A DNA stretch of 64,000 bases from an uncultured Acidobacteriia bacterium (lineage in GTDB: Bacteria > Acidobacteriota > Terriglobia > Bryobacterales > Bryobacteraceae), in NCBI GenBank assembly GCA_903923395.1, contig CAIXXM010000092.1, forward strand, positions 1 through 64,000, given 5' to 3'. Numbering within the stretch: the stretch's first letter is position 1; the number at the start of each line of letters is the position of its first letter. The position numbers and the translations under genes are program-made. The notes under the pieces were generated by a model, which was given only the letters and a program-made list of their open reading frames with translations, was not told the DNA's origin and made no database searches. Of this stretch, positions 54,771 through 64,000 are shown piece by piece.

Positions 54771-56336
54771 TCAGGGCTTCACGCTCATCACTTCTATCTT
54801 CTCCGTGAAGCTGTCGCCCGCTCCGGCTTCAATCACGCGCGCTTCCGCCAGGTAGGGCTTCAGTGCTTCCAGATTGGAGTATTCAAAGCTTCCATCGCTG
54901 ACAGCGAACAGGCGGTAAGTTCCGGGAGCGAGCGTGTCGAAGTAGAAACTGCCGTCACTGTCAGTTTGGAAGCCGTGAAATGCCTCGAAATCGTCTCTGC
55001 CCGCACCAGCGCGGGATAAAGATACTAATGCCCCAAAGACCGGCTTCCCACCCTGCAACACAGTACCTTTGAGGCGGAACGGTCTTCCTGAAATCGCAAT
55101 CTTGACATTCTTCACACCTTCCGCCGGCATAGCTACAGTAGCGGTCTCCACTTCGCCCACAAGGACCGTTTTCAGATAGGCATTGGCAATTCCCGTGCCC
55201 ACAATCTGATATCTTCCGGGCGTAAGTGGAGGACTGCTGAAACTGCCATCCGCATTGATATTCTTCGAAAACCATTCTCTGGGGTCGTCCAAACTGTGGT
55301 AGCGGAGGGCCATACGGGGCAGAAGCGAACGGTCTATCCCCTCCAGCGTGATATCACCCGAAATCACACTGGACTCCGAAGCTGTCACAGTTACATTTAC
55401 ATCGCCATTGGTGACATCGATCTCCGACATACCCAAATAGCCCTGCCCGCCCTGCGGCAACCGCAGCCTGACTTTGTAATGACCCGGCGGGACAGATCCA
55501 AAGTGTGCCGGACCCGGAGAATACAAGCTCATAACCGGCTGATAGACACTGATTCCGCCGACCCCCTCAGAGAATATCTGCGCCAGTAGCCGCGCAGGGC
55601 AATTGCCTTTGCAACTTACATTGACGCTCTGGCCTCTTACGATACTTAATGCAAGATCCGCACGCACTTCCTGCCCAAAAGCGATCGCGAGTGGTGCGGC
55701 CGCCGCCGCATTGGCGACACCTGGATAATACGCAGTCCGGTAAGCATCGGGATCGCTCTTCTCCATGGGCATGCCCCGCTTCGCATACCAGGGAGTCCCG
55801 GAAGCCGCCAGATAGTAAGTTCCCGCGATGAGATTGCCAAAGGCATATTCTCCCAGGTCATTCGTATATTGCTCCCGGGCGAAAACCACCTGCTTCCGGC
55901 CCTGTACCGTGGCCAGCCGGAATAACTGCACCATCGCAGACTCCACCGGCTCCGAATTCTGATCAGAAATCTTGCCGCGGATCGCCGCGCCGGGGAAAAG
56001 ACGCATCGGGAGATGTGTGGTGTCCTGCCCGGCTCGGACATAGAGCGAGACCCCAATCTCCACCGGCTTGGACACACCGCCAAAGCCCTGGCGCGCGAAA
56101 CCCGGCGCAGCAGCACTCAAACCATATTTCCCTTCCGGAACCTGAAACTGAAACTGTCCGTCAGCTCCCGTTAGAAACCGGAATTCCTTCTCACTCTTTT
56201 CCGGCAGCAACACAACATCTGCTTTCTTGAGTGGTATCCCGGTCAAGCCATTGGTAACAACCCCGGAAACAGAGTAAGTCTGCGCAAAGGTCACTGCGCA
56301 AGGCAGCAACCCGAGGATTCCCACTACGATCTTCAC
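54771..56336 (-). CDS. Secreted carboxypeptidase-regulatory-like protein B
   Basis: The 521-residue protein has a signal peptide (MKIVVGILGLLPCAVTFAQ) and repeated carboxypeptidase-regulatory/CNA-B-like beta-sandwich units, e.g. YSVSGVVTNGLTGIPLKKADV, AAIRGKISDQNSEPVESAMVQL and FRLKGTVLQGGKPVFGALVSL. No enzyme domain is seen, so it may be a structural or binding protein at the cell surface. GTG 56336 overlaps the upstream stop (GTGA), preferred to TTG 56342. Last gene of the four-gene minus-strand operon. Confidence 0.75.
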   Translation of the reverse strand: MKIVVGILGLLPCAVTFAQTYSVSGVVTNGLTGIPLKKADVVLLPEKSEKEFRFLTGADGQFQFQVPEGKYGLSAAAPGFARQGFGGVSKPVEIGVSLYVRAGQDTTHLPMRLFPGAAIRGKISDQNSEPVESAMVQLFRLATVQGRKQVVFAREQYTNDLGEYAFGNLIAGTYYLAASGTPWYAKRGMPMEKSDPDAYRTAYYPGVANAAAAAPLAIAFGQEVRADLALSIVRGQSVNVSCKGNCPARLLAQIFSEGVGGISVYQPVMSLYSPGPAHFGSVPPGHYKVRLRLPQGGQGYLGMSEIDVTNGDVNVTVTASESSVISGDITLEGIDRSLLPRMALRYHSLDDPREWFSKNINADGSFSSPPLTPGRYQIVGTGIANAYLKTVLVGEVETATVAMPAEGVKNVKIAISGRPFRLKGTVLQGGKPVFGALVSLSRAGAGRDDFEAFHGFQTDSDGSFYFDTLAPGTYRLFAVSDGSFEYSNLEALKPYLAEARVIEAGAGDSFTEKIEVMSVKP

Positions 56337-57985
56337 TGGCAAAGACTCCTGATTTCCACCTGCTCCGTCTTACCCGCGGTAACATGCACCGCAACACCTC
56401 GCAAAGTGCGTAAAACCTCAGGATTGCGGTATTCCGGGGGACTCGCCATTGGATATGCGTAAATCGTATAATCACCGGGTGGCAGCCCCATCGGCACCTC
56501 GCGATCCTTCATCAAAAAGCCTCCTGGCGGCGGCGTGAGCGATAAAACCGGGGGAATCGCGATAAGGTGGACGTTTTCCTGGAGATCAGGAATGCTACTC
56601 CGGATGTTCAAAGTACCGTGTTCCTCCGAACCGAGTTGGATTTCGATCCCAACCGCTGCCCCTTCCGCGGGAACATCAATTCCCGTACCCGGCACCAACT
56701 CATGGCCCTGCCACTGCACTGAGGTCACCTTCGACTGAAAAGGAGTTACTGAGAGCTCATATTTCCCCGGCTCCACATTTAGAATCGACTTTTGCCCACC
56801 ATTCGAATGCACTACCGTGCCATTCCCGTCACGCAGCACCACATTTGCATTGCAGATGGCGCGGTTCCTGAAGCCCTCTGAGATCCCCCGCACAACCTGC
56901 ACGGGTTGTTCCGGCGCGGGTGTTGACGCCGCACATTGGATGCGCAATGGGATTTCCACTCCCTTGCGCATTTGAATTCGCACATCAGTAACATCACTCC
57001 CCTTGATCTCAAGCGGGGCGGAGCCAAACAACTTATCGGGACTGCTATCCTGCGTTACCCGCAGACGGTACTTCCCCGGCAGGGCATCAAAGAGAATGAA
57101 ACGTCCAGTTACCGAATTCACGCTGGACTTTGTGGACCACACCTCACCTTCCTCATCCATCAATTCGAACTTCAGAGGCTGATTGGGTGCCTTGCCGGCA
57201 ATTTGGCCAATCACCCTGTGGGAGGCAGCAGTGACGAGCTTAAAATCCGCCGGAATATTCTCTCCGGAATGCAGATCCAACAAGAGGGCGCTGCCCCTGT
57301 TCCTGGCACCGCCAAAGTAGACAGCGAGTGGCGATTCCGCAGCGGCTGTCGTCGCCATATACTCCGCTCGGGTCTCCCCGGAAGCGTACCTTCCGGCTGC
57401 ACGAACGAGATATTTCGCAGGTCGCAGATCCCAGAACCGGTAATGCCCGAACTCGTCAGTAATCTGGGAATGATACTGCCGGGCAATGCGCCGTCCATCT
57501 TCCACGATGGATTGATAGAGGATCATCTGAATCCCGCTCAGCGGCACTCCATCTTCGTCCTTGACCACGCCGTCAATGGCAGACAAAGGGAGAAGTTTCA
57601 TACGGAGTCCCTCTTTCGGACCCGACAGTTCGAAGTTCTCTGACGCGCCCTCGAATTGAGGCTTTGTGACCTGAACAGAACCATTCCCCGCGAATAACCC
57701 CGCACACCGGAAACTGCCCGTACCATCTGTAAACACAGTGGTAAACACTGGTTTTGGAAGCTTCAGAAACAGGGCCTCAATCTCTTCGCGGGTCTTAGCT
57801 TCCCGGGCCGCAACTGGATTGATTTGCCTGTGCGCGGTGCACTGCACCATCGCATGCACCACCGGTTCCCCGCTCACAGCATTCACCACTTGACCCGAGA
57901 GATCAATCTCTCCCTGCGGTTCCTGCGCGGCTACGTGCCAGGGCAATAATGACAATACCAACACTACCAGCCGGAATTGCTGCAT
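56333..57985 (-). CDS. Secreted carboxypeptidase-regulatory-like protein A
   Basis: The 550-residue protein has a signal peptide (about 1-20) and three or four carboxypeptidase-regulatory-like units (DLSGQVVNAVSGEPVVHAMV near 30, IDGVVKDEDGVPLSGIQMIL near 137, PGKYRLRV- and PGKYELSV-type ends). It resembles protein B and may be an ancient duplicate. It begins 13 bp after the DUF1501 stop, so is likely co-transcribed. It has no recognisable Shine-Dalgarno. Function unknown; a matrix-binding role is inference. Confidence 0.75.
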   Translation of the reverse strand: MQQFRLVVLVLSLLPWHVAAQEPQGEIDLSGQVVNAVSGEPVVHAMVQCTAHRQINPVAAREAKTREEIEALFLKLPKPVFTTVFTDGTGSFRCAGLFAGNGSVQVTKPQFEGASENFELSGPKEGLRMKLLPLSAIDGVVKDEDGVPLSGIQMILYQSIVEDGRRIARQYHSQITDEFGHYRFWDLRPAKYLVRAAGRYASGETRAEYMATTAAAESPLAVYFGGARNRGSALLLDLHSGENIPADFKLVTAASHRVIGQIAGKAPNQPLKFELMDEEGEVWSTKSSVNSVTGRFILFDALPGKYRLRVTQDSSPDKLFGSAPLEIKGSDVTDVRIQMRKGVEIPLRIQCAASTPAPEQPVQVVRGISEGFRNRAICNANVVLRDGNGTVVHSNGGQKSILNVEPGKYELSVTPFQSKVTSVQWQGHELVPGTGIDVPAEGAAVGIEIQLGSEEHGTLNIRSSIPDLQENVHLIAIPPVLSLTPPPGGFLMKDREVPMGLPPGDYTIYAYPMASPPEYRNPEVLRTLRGVAVHVTAGKTEQVEIRSLCQ

Positions 57986-57998
57986 ATTGCGAACTAGT

Positions 57999-59399
57999 TT
58001 AACTCAAAATAGCTTTGACGACATTCCCTTCCACATCCGTCAGCCGGAAATCTCTCCCCTGAAACCGGTAAGTCAGCTTGTCATGCTGGATTCCAAGACA
58101 ATGCAGGATCGTCGCCTGCAAGTCATGCACATGAACAGGGTCCTTGACGATGTTATAGCCATAATCATCCGTTTCCCCATAACTCAGGCCGGGCTTGATG
58201 CCACCGCCTGCCATCCAGACAGTAAAGCAGCGGCCATGATGATCACGCCCATAGTCGGTCGCAGTCAAACGTCCCTGACAATACACCGTACGCCCGAATT
58301 CCCCGCCCCACACAACGAGCGTATCTTCCAACATACCCCTCTGCGTCAGATCCGAAATCAGCGCCGCGGACGCTCGATCCACATCCTTACAGCGTTTGGG
58401 CAGACCCGCGGGCAGGCCGCCATGATGATCCCAGTCCCGGTGATACAACTGGATAAACCGCACACCGCGCTCTGCCAGACGCCGGGCCAGCAGGCAATTC
58501 GCTGCAAAGGTTCCTGGTTTGCGCGCATCCTCCCCGTATAACTCAAATGTATGTTCCGGCTCGGACTTCACATCTGTAAGTTCCGGTACAGATTTTTGCA
58601 TACGGAAAGCCATCTCATACTGCGCAATTCGCGCCGAAGTCTCCGGGTCACCAAATTCGCCCGCAGTAATCTGATTCAATTCGCTCAGAGAATCCAGATA
58701 GCTGCGCCGGTTCTCTGTGGAAAACCCCTGTGGATTGGACAGATACAACACGGGATCAGCACCGGCACGGAACTTAACGCCCTGGTAACGGCTCGGCAGG
58801 AAGCCGCTGCCCCACAACCGGTCATATAAAGGCTGCCCGCCGCCGGAGTTCGAAATCATCACCACGAACGCGGGAAGATCATCGGTTTCACAACCCAAAC
58901 CATAGGAGACCCACGCGCCCATGCTGGGACGGCCACCCAATCGGAAACCCGTCTGCAGCATGGTAACTGCCGGGTCATGGTTGATCTCCTCCGTATTTAC
59001 GGTCTTCAGGAAGGTCAACCGGTCAGCCACCTTTGCGGTATAGGGCATCAGGTCACTCACCCACGCGCCGGACTGCCCCCGCTGCTGAAAGGCAAACTTT
59101 GATGGCACCACTGGGAAATTCGTCTGCGAGGAAGACATACCAGTCAACCGCTGGGTGCCCCGCACGGAATCCGGCAGATCCTGGCCCTGAAATTCGGTCA
59201 GCCGCGGCTTGTAATCGAATAACTCCAGTTGTGAAGGTCCGCCGGATTGAAAGAGATAAATCACCCGCTTGGCTTTGGGTGCAAAGTTCGGAAATGACGA
59301 CAACCCGGGCTGCTTCGCCAAGCCATCGCGACCCAGCAATGTCGCCAGCGCCGCCAACCCAGTGGACTTTCCCAGTAACGCCCGTCGTGTGAGACTCAT
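57999..59399 (-). CDS. DUF1501 Tat-exported protein (module 2)
   Basis: The 466-residue DUF1501 protein has an immediate twin-arginine signal ([21 protein letters not shown]), then [29 protein letters not shown] and, like its paralogue, the [10 protein letters not shown] and [20 protein letters not shown] elements. Unlike module 1 it lacks the long hydrophilic leader. ATG 59399 overlaps the DUF1553 stop by 4 bp. It is the second gene of the mirrored module. Confidence 0.9.
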   Translation of the reverse strand: MSLTRRALLGKSTGLAALATLLGRDGLAKQPGLSSFPNFAPKAKRVIYLFQSGGPSQLELFDYKPRLTEFQGQDLPDSVRGTQRLTGMSSSQTNFPVVPSKFAFQQRGQSGAWVSDLMPYTAKVADRLTFLKTVNTEEINHDPAVTMLQTGFRLGGRPSMGAWVSYGLGCETDDLPAFVVMISNSGGGQPLYDRLWGSGFLPSRYQGVKFRAGADPVLYLSNPQGFSTENRRSYLDSLSELNQITAGEFGDPETSARIAQYEMAFRMQKSVPELTDVKSEPEHTFELYGEDARKPGTFAANCLLARRLAERGVRFIQLYHRDWDHHGGLPAGLPKRCKDVDRASAALISDLTQRGMLEDTLVVWGGEFGRTVYCQGRLTATDYGRDHHGRCFTVWMAGGGIKPGLSYGETDDYGYNIVKDPVHVHDLQATILHCLGIQHDKLTYRFQGRDFRLTDVEGNVVKAILS

Positions 59400-62320
59400 T
59401 GCTTTGTAATTACCTCATCGGAATTCAACAGCAGATTGGATACCGCCGTCCACGTAGCAAACTCCCCCGCGTCCAGCGCTGGGTTCACGGGCGAATCCCC
59501 CTGGGCCAGATAACTGGCTGCGGCCTTGCGGTCATTTGTATAAGTGGCCCGGAAGGACTGCAGCGCCCGCTCCAAAACCCGCTTCCGCGCCTCATCCAAC
59601 AACCTTCCTGTGGCCAGGCGATAGGCGTACTCCATCGACCCGCCACCATCCGTCAAAACCCTCTCCGCGAACTTCCGCGACGCTTCCAGAAACGCCACAT
59701 CATTCATCAAATTCAGAGACTGCAACGGAGAATTCGTCCTGCCCTCCGCCACTGTGCAGACTTCACGGTTGGGCGAATCAAAGTTGACCATGTAAGGTGG
59801 TGGCGCAGTCCGCTTCCAGTAGGTATACAAACTCCGCCGGTATAGACCTTCCCCCTTATCCACCACATAGCCACCGCCACCCGCAAGCTCCTGCCACAAC
59901 CCGGGCGGCTGGTAAGGTTTCACGGAGGGTCCGCCGACTTTCTGCACCAGCAGGCCCGACACCGCCAGCGCCTGATCCCGTATCATCTCCGGCCCCAGCC
60001 TGTATCTCGACCCCCTCGCGAGCAGACGGTTCTCCGGATCCTTTTGTAATAACTCCGGGGTTACCCTGGAGGACTGCCGGTAAGTCGAACTCATCACGAT
60101 CTTCTTCACCACGGCTTTCAAATCCCAGCCGGAATCCATAAAGTCCACTGCCAGCCAGTCCAACACTTCCGGATGCACTGGCCATTCGCCCTGTGACCCA
60201 AAATCCTCTGCCGTCTTCACCAAGCCTGTTCCAAAGATGGACTGCCACACCCGGTTGACCATCACTCTCGCCAGCAAGGGATTCCTGCGGCTGGTCATCC
60301 ATTGCGCCAACCCAAGACGATTCTTCGGCCATGCCGGATCGACCGCGCCCAGCACTGCGGGCACACCGGCCTCCACCTTTTCCCCAGGCACATCATAGGC
60401 ACCGCGCTTCAGCAAGTAAGTCGCCCGGCCCGCGCCATCTGCCATCACCATCACCGAGGGGATCGAAGCATAATACTTATCCCGCTCAGCCTGCGCCTGC
60501 ACCAACGCTGCCCAGGCGTCACGAAGTTCCTGCGGACCCCGCTCGCGCAACGCCAGTTCCGCACGAGCCTTCGACCCCGCCGGTAACAGGGCCTGCACTT
60601 CCAGTGGCGTTAAGGCAGCCTTGTAAATCCGCGCATCGCGCAACGCTCCGTTATAAAGGCGGCCTCCCGCCGCACCCAGACGGATCGGCCTGCCCTTTAC
60701 GTTCAACGGTTCATTGTTCTGGTCAAACTCGACATCATTCTCCTGCAGAACCCCGTCCACATAGATGTGAATCCCCGCGGCTTTTCTGCGGCCATCATAA
60801 GTCACCGCGATATGTTGCCAGACGCCTTTCTTGATGACAGCCTGCGTCGTCTTCAGCCGGATACCCAGATCAGAGAATCTATGGATGAGATGGAACCGGA
60901 CCTTGCCGCCATCCAGATAGATGCCATGGCCATTGCCGTCATAGAAGTCATCGGAGTGCGAAAGAACTCCACCATCCAGAGCCTCCGGCTTCACCCAGAC
61001 CGAATAAGTGCAGGGCTGCATGTAGCCGAAGTCCGCGATGTTGCCATCCTTTTGTTCAAAGGGTTTCTGAATCTCCTCCGCCTTTTGGAAAACCAGATCG
61101 TGCGTCACGGTCCAATCCTCCGCCACTGGCTTCTCCGCTGCGCCAGACACCTTCTTCCAGTGCTCTTCCGCACGTTTCAAGATCTCATCCAGCGCCGTCA
61201 GACGTGTACTTTGTTCCGGTAGCGGGGCCTTCACATTGGGATCTTCATTCCCGTGATTCCAGGCGAACCCCTGCTCATTCGGAATCTGGTTAAAGTAAGC
61301 GAATAACTGGTAGAACTCTTTCTGCGATATGGGATCGTACTTATGATCGTGGCACCGCGCGCATCCTGCGGTAAGTCCAAGGAATACCGTCGCGGTCGTT
61401 TGGGCACGGTCCGCCACATACTCCACGCGATACTCTTCGGCGATAATTCCGCCTTCCCCGTTCGTCCGGTGGTTGCGGTTAAACCCAGTTGCGATTTTCT
61501 GCTCCAACGTGGCATTTGGCAGCAGATCTCCAGCTAACTGTTCCCGCACAAACTGGTCATAGGGCATGTTCCGGTTGAAAGCCTGCAAAACCCAGTCGCG
61601 CCAACGCCACATATCGCGCCCGCCATCAGTCTGATAGCCGTTGGTATCTCCGTAACGCGCCGCTTCCATCCAGCGGAATGCCATTCGTTCGCCATACGCC
61701 GGGCTTGCCAGCAGCCGGTCCACGGCCTTCTCATAAGCATTCGGCGACTCGTCCCGTAAGAACGCATCCAGTTCCGCAAGCGTGGGGGGCAGCCCGGTAA
61801 TATCGAACGAAACCCGCCGCAGGAGCGTTGCCCGATCCGCTTCCGGCGATCCGCGCAAACCTTCCCGGGCCAAACGTGACTGAATGAAGTAATCGATCGC
61901 ATTCTGCCCGGCGGGCACCTCCGGGCGCACGGGCGGGATGAATGACCAGAAAGGCTTCCACTCCGCCCCCTGCTCCACCCACCGGCGCAGCAGAGCAATT
62001 TCCGCGGCCGACAATGCATCTTTGCCCATGTACGCTGGCGGCATCCGCAGTGCTTTGTTCGCCGTAGTCACCCGCGTGATCAACTCGCTCTGCTCCGGGT
62101 GCCCGGCCACGATCGCAAACTTCCCATTCGCCAGCGCAGACTTTGCCGATTTTTCCTGATCGAAACGCAGTGCCGTTTTCCGCTTCCCGGAATCCGGTCC
62201 GTGGCAAGTGAAGCACTTGTCGGAGAGGATCGGCCGGATCCGCCGGTTGAAATCAACCGGTTGCGCGGACGCGGCAGCGCTCAGAGCGAAAATCAGCAGC
62301 AGAAATCGACAGGTTGCCAT
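59396..62320 (-). CDS. Planctomycete-type cytochrome / DUF1549 / LamG / DUF1553 protein (module 2)
   Basis: The 974-residue exported protein has a signal peptide ([20 protein letters not shown]), a haem motif CFTCHGPDS at about 37-45, DUF1549 with [10 protein letters not shown], a second motif [12 protein letters not shown] at about 326, a LamG-like domain (about 425-590, ending [19 protein letters not shown]) and DUF1553 (about 680-960). Domain order equals that of the 50151 protein although the sequences clearly differ. ATG 62320 is preferred to a 22-residue longer frame because it begins the signal peptide. First gene of the minus operon. Confidence 0.88.
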   Translation of the reverse strand: MATCRFLLLIFALSAAASAQPVDFNRRIRPILSDKCFTCHGPDSGKRKTALRFDQEKSAKSALANGKFAIVAGHPEQSELITRVTTANKALRMPPAYMGKDALSAAEIALLRRWVEQGAEWKPFWSFIPPVRPEVPAGQNAIDYFIQSRLAREGLRGSPEADRATLLRRVSFDITGLPPTLAELDAFLRDESPNAYEKAVDRLLASPAYGERMAFRWMEAARYGDTNGYQTDGGRDMWRWRDWVLQAFNRNMPYDQFVREQLAGDLLPNATLEQKIATGFNRNHRTNGEGGIIAEEYRVEYVADRAQTTATVFLGLTAGCARCHDHKYDPISQKEFYQLFAYFNQIPNEQGFAWNHGNEDPNVKAPLPEQSTRLTALDEILKRAEEHWKKVSGAAEKPVAEDWTVTHDLVFQKAEEIQKPFEQKDGNIADFGYMQPCTYSVWVKPEALDGGVLSHSDDFYDGNGHGIYLDGGKVRFHLIHRFSDLGIRLKTTQAVIKKGVWQHIAVTYDGRRKAAGIHIYVDGVLQENDVEFDQNNEPLNVKGRPIRLGAAGGRLYNGALRDARIYKAALTPLEVQALLPAGSKARAELALRERGPQELRDAWAALVQAQAERDKYYASIPSVMVMADGAGRATYLLKRGAYDVPGEKVEAGVPAVLGAVDPAWPKNRLGLAQWMTSRRNPLLARVMVNRVWQSIFGTGLVKTAEDFGSQGEWPVHPEVLDWLAVDFMDSGWDLKAVVKKIVMSSTYRQSSRVTPELLQKDPENRLLARGSRYRLGPEMIRDQALAVSGLLVQKVGGPSVKPYQPPGLWQELAGGGGYVVDKGEGLYRRSLYTYWKRTAPPPYMVNFDSPNREVCTVAEGRTNSPLQSLNLMNDVAFLEASRKFAERVLTDGGGSMEYAYRLATGRLLDEARKRVLERALQSFRATYTNDRKAAASYLAQGDSPVNPALDAGEFATWTAVSNLLLNSDEVITKQ

Positions 62321-62349
62321 CGCAGGGTGTTTCCATTCTAATAGAAAAC

Positions 62350-62796
62350 ATGAAAGTAATCGTTTTCTTCGCTCTCGCGGCAGCACTCGCCTCCGGACAA
62401 AAGCTCGGCAAGCCCCTCACACTGAAAGAGCCGGTCACCCTGGCCGCACTCCTCGCCAACCCCGACGCCTCGGTCGGCAAGACGGTACAAGTGCAGGGCA
62501 AGGTCACCGAAGTCTGCGAAATGATGGGCTGCTGGATGAACCTCACTGATGCCGATGGCCACCTACTGCGGATCAAAGTGGAGGACGGCGACATCGTTTT
62601 CCCGAAGGCCGCGATTGGCAAGCAGGCTGTCGCGGAAGGGGTCTTGCAGAAGGAAGAGATGAGCAAAGAGAAACTCATCGAACAAATGAAGCATGAAGCC
62701 GAAGAAAATGGCAGGAAGTTTGATCCAGCGAAGGTGAAGGCGGGCAAGACGGTTTATACGATTGCCGGGACCGGTGCCGTAGTGCTGGAAAAGTAA
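62350..62796 (+). CDS. Exported DUF4920-like protein
   Basis: The 148-residue protein has a signal peptide (MKVIVFFALAAALASG) and a compact OB-like fold around KTVQVQGKVTEVCEMMGCWMNLTDADG (about 44-70), matching the DUF4920 family. The two Cys in CEMMGC may bind a metal or form a redox pair; the role is unknown. ATG 62350 is chosen. It diverges from the DUF1553 gene with 29 bp between, so both promoters must share or overlap flanking sequence. The short MxDGK peptide gene follows 69 bp later. Confidence 0.78.
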   Translation: MKVIVFFALAAALASGQKLGKPLTLKEPVTLAALLANPDASVGKTVQVQGKVTEVCEMMGCWMNLTDADGHLLRIKVEDGDIVFPKAAIGKQAVAEGVLQKEEMSKEKLIEQMKHEAEENGRKFDPAKVKAGKTVYTIAGTGAVVLEK

Positions 62797-62865
62797 GTTC
62801 CCGGGAATAACTTTCGATCTCACTGGATATCTCCCGTGTAGCCCGTTCTACAAAGGAGAAATCAT

Positions 62866-63003
62866 ATGAACAAGTCCCTTACGCTGCTCGCGTTTGCTTT
62901 GGGTCTCGCCGCGCTGGCACCGGCCCAGGACAAGATGTCCGATGGCAAAATGTCCGACGGCAAGATGGCCGATGGCAAGATGACTTCTGACAAGAAAATG
63001 TGA
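62866..63003 (+). CDS. 45-residue exported MxDGK-repeat peptide
   Basis: This small open frame starts at ATG 62866 with AAAGGAGAA six bases upstream. It encodes a Sec signal peptide (MNKSLTLLAFALGLAALAPAQ) followed by DKMSDGKMSDGKMADGKMTSDKKM, i.e. three near-perfect MSDGK-type pentapeptides plus a degenerate one. It resembles short secreted pentapeptide MxKDx-repeat proteins known in Proteobacteria, but the repeat phase differs. The Lys-Met-Asp pattern is rich in potential metal ligands. Too short for usual gene finders, but the ribosome site, signal and repeats support it. It ends directly against the convergent LarA-like gene. Confidence 0.75.
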   Translation: MNKSLTLLAFALGLAALAPAQDKMSDGKMSDGKMADGKMTSDKKM

Positions 63004-64000
63004 CTACCCAACCAGCAGCGGACTTACCAAGTTCCCTGCACTGTCAAACCGGGCTTCCCAAGCTTCCCCCGGAAGCCCGGTATTCGCACTGACCAACACG
63101 CGGGATAACTCCAGCGTATTTCGCACCCAGACAATGCGTGCGTCTGCAATCCGGTTATAACCTGCCGTCCTGGCTGCTATCTCCAGACACTCTCTATCCG
63201 ACGGAAAATCTACCGGAACACGCACCTGCGCCAGCGTCCCCGTGGTCATCGCATTTACCAGCCCGGCCTGCACATTCATCTCTGCCTTCAAACGGCTATG
63301 GATAACATCCGCCATCCCCACGCCCATCGCCGAACCGTAAGTCTCCGCCGATAACCTGCGCGCATAGATACAGGAAATCCGCTGCGACTTCGGCCCGCTC
63401 TCCGCCGCCGGACCACGGTTGATTACCTTGGCATCCATTCCAGTCCCGCTGATGTTCTTACCAATCTCATCCACAATCAGGACATCGATTTCATCAAGCG
63501 GCAGCCGCGCCATCCAACTCTTCCCCAGCGCGAGCAGTTCCTCCTCACGCTCCATGAGCCGCGATGCCGCCACAGCCTCCACGAGCGCGGTCTTGTGATG
63601 CGCATCTTCCAGGATTGCCAAACCGCCCAGCATCTTCCCGGTCCCCAAAACCTTCGCCCCCACGGATCGGATCACCGCCTCCATGCCATAGCGCCGCGAA
63701 GCCGCGTGGGCCGTGCGCGCACCCTCCATCTTGCCCAGTCCGATCGCCATCATCTTGGTCAAGCCGCTTTCCAGTGCCCCGGAAAAACTGGTATGCCACT
63801 TGATCCGGTTCACCAGCATGACGGCATCCGCTGCCCAGGCATCACAGCCTGCCCAGACGTCAAAACCCTCCGCCGTCTGCCCCAGTGACAACACCTCAAG
63901 CGAACTTTGCACCGGACAACCCAGCGTGGCTTCCGTGATGCCGTAATGCGCCAGCACATCGGCCTGCCCCGCCGCCGTGGCCGCCCCGTGACTGCCCATC
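63004..64000 (-). CDS. LarA-like (DUF2088) protein, C-terminal 331 residues
   Basis: The fragment resembles nickel-dependent lactate racemase LarA and related DUF2088 proteins. It begins in the conserved MGSHG segment (usually PAMGSHGGAT) and continues through HxxLVNRIKWHTSF, MMAIGLGK and a conserved C-terminal half. About 90-100 N-terminal residues lie beyond the window edge; the ATG at 63999 is internal and not the start. LarA contains a niacin-derived pincer Ni cofactor bound to Lys184 and His200, so this is probably an alpha-hydroxyacid racemase or relative; the larB/C/E cofactor genes are not visible. Confidence 0.75.
   Translation of the reverse strand, partial: MGSHGAATAAGQADVLAHYGITEATLGCPVQSSLEVLSLGQTAEGFDVWAGCDAWAADAVMLVNRIKWHTSFSGALESGLTKMMAIGLGKMEGARTAHAASRRYGMEAVIRSVGAKVLGTGKMLGGLAILEDAHHKTALVEAVAASRLMEREEELLALGKSWMARLPLDEIDVLIVDEIGKNISGTGMDAKVINRGPAAESGPKSQRISCIYARRLSAETYGSAMGVGMADVIHSRLKAEMNVQAGLVNAMTTGTLAQVRVPVDFPSDRECLEIAARTAGYNRIADARIVWVRNTLELSRVLVSANTGLPGEAWEARFDSAGNLVSPLLVG

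Overview
The window reads as a chromosomal contig end from an Acidobacteriota bacterium, most likely of the Solibacter/Bryobacter type (order Bryobacterales). This is an inference from gene content: large Oar-like TonB-dependent receptors with carboxypeptidase-regulatory N-termini, CadC-like winged-helix/TPR regulators, two DUF1549/DUF1553 plus DUF1501 gene pairs of the kind abundant in Planctomycetes and Solibacteres, many secreted c-type cytochromes, and a moderately GC-rich, tightly packed gene order with many 1-8 bp start/stop overlaps. The first 18 bases are Illumina adapter, so the true genomic sequence starts at base 19 inside groEL.

Layout. 19-1082: heat-shock operon groES-groEL (minus) with a sigma70-like promoter and a CIRCE operator. 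1099-3388: a DapA-family aldolase/lyase and a PLP amino-acid decarboxylase in one overlapping operon. 3473-5841: a di-heme oxidoreductase diverging from a Tat-exported amidohydrolase. 5827-12476: a complete TetR / RND efflux operon (regulator, lipoprotein adaptor, inner-membrane pump, outer-membrane factor) whose promoter spacer carries an operator palindrome. 12519-17133: AsmA-like protein, an atypical SDR lacking the YxxxK residues, and phosphoglucomutase. 17069-20766: an exported metallophosphoesterase / cytochrome c / haem-binding cassette, diverging from a CadC-like regulator with TPRs. 20768-27942: GH2 beta-galactosidase and proline-iminopeptidase-like hydrolase, a wrecked SAM methyltransferase pseudogene, an esterase-like HEAT/Sel1 protein whose nucleophile is missing, and a TPR protein. 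27923-34384: seven-haem cytochrome, a 1167-residue TonB receptor with a strong terminator, an FkbM methyltransferase whose frame runs through that terminator, and a YCF48/BNR-type propeller.

34388-43691: a CHASE-PAS-GGDEF-EAL protein, a Gfo/Idh oxidoreductase, a B12-binding radical SAM enzyme, GMP synthase (apparent GTA start) and the CtpA-type protease. 43819-50025: a PEP-CTERM protein, a second TonB receptor, an M20 peptidase and an MBL-fold hydrolase. 50151-62320: a 12-kb island in which two paralogous modules (planctomycete-type cytochrome/LamG/DUF1553 protein plus DUF1501 protein) face each other tail-to-tail around two secreted carboxypeptidase-regulatory-like proteins. 62350-64000: a DUF4920 protein, a 45-residue exported MxDGK-repeat peptide and the C-terminal part of a LarA-like protein.

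The genes describe a cell investing heavily in its envelope: outer-membrane uptake, periplasmic or extracellular haem proteins, polymer and peptide hydrolases, and drug efflux. No rRNA, tRNA, CRISPR array, transposase or phage gene was recognised. The strongest candidates for something not well described are the mirrored DUF1553/DUF1501 island and the metallophosphoesterase/cytochrome/haem-binding cassette.
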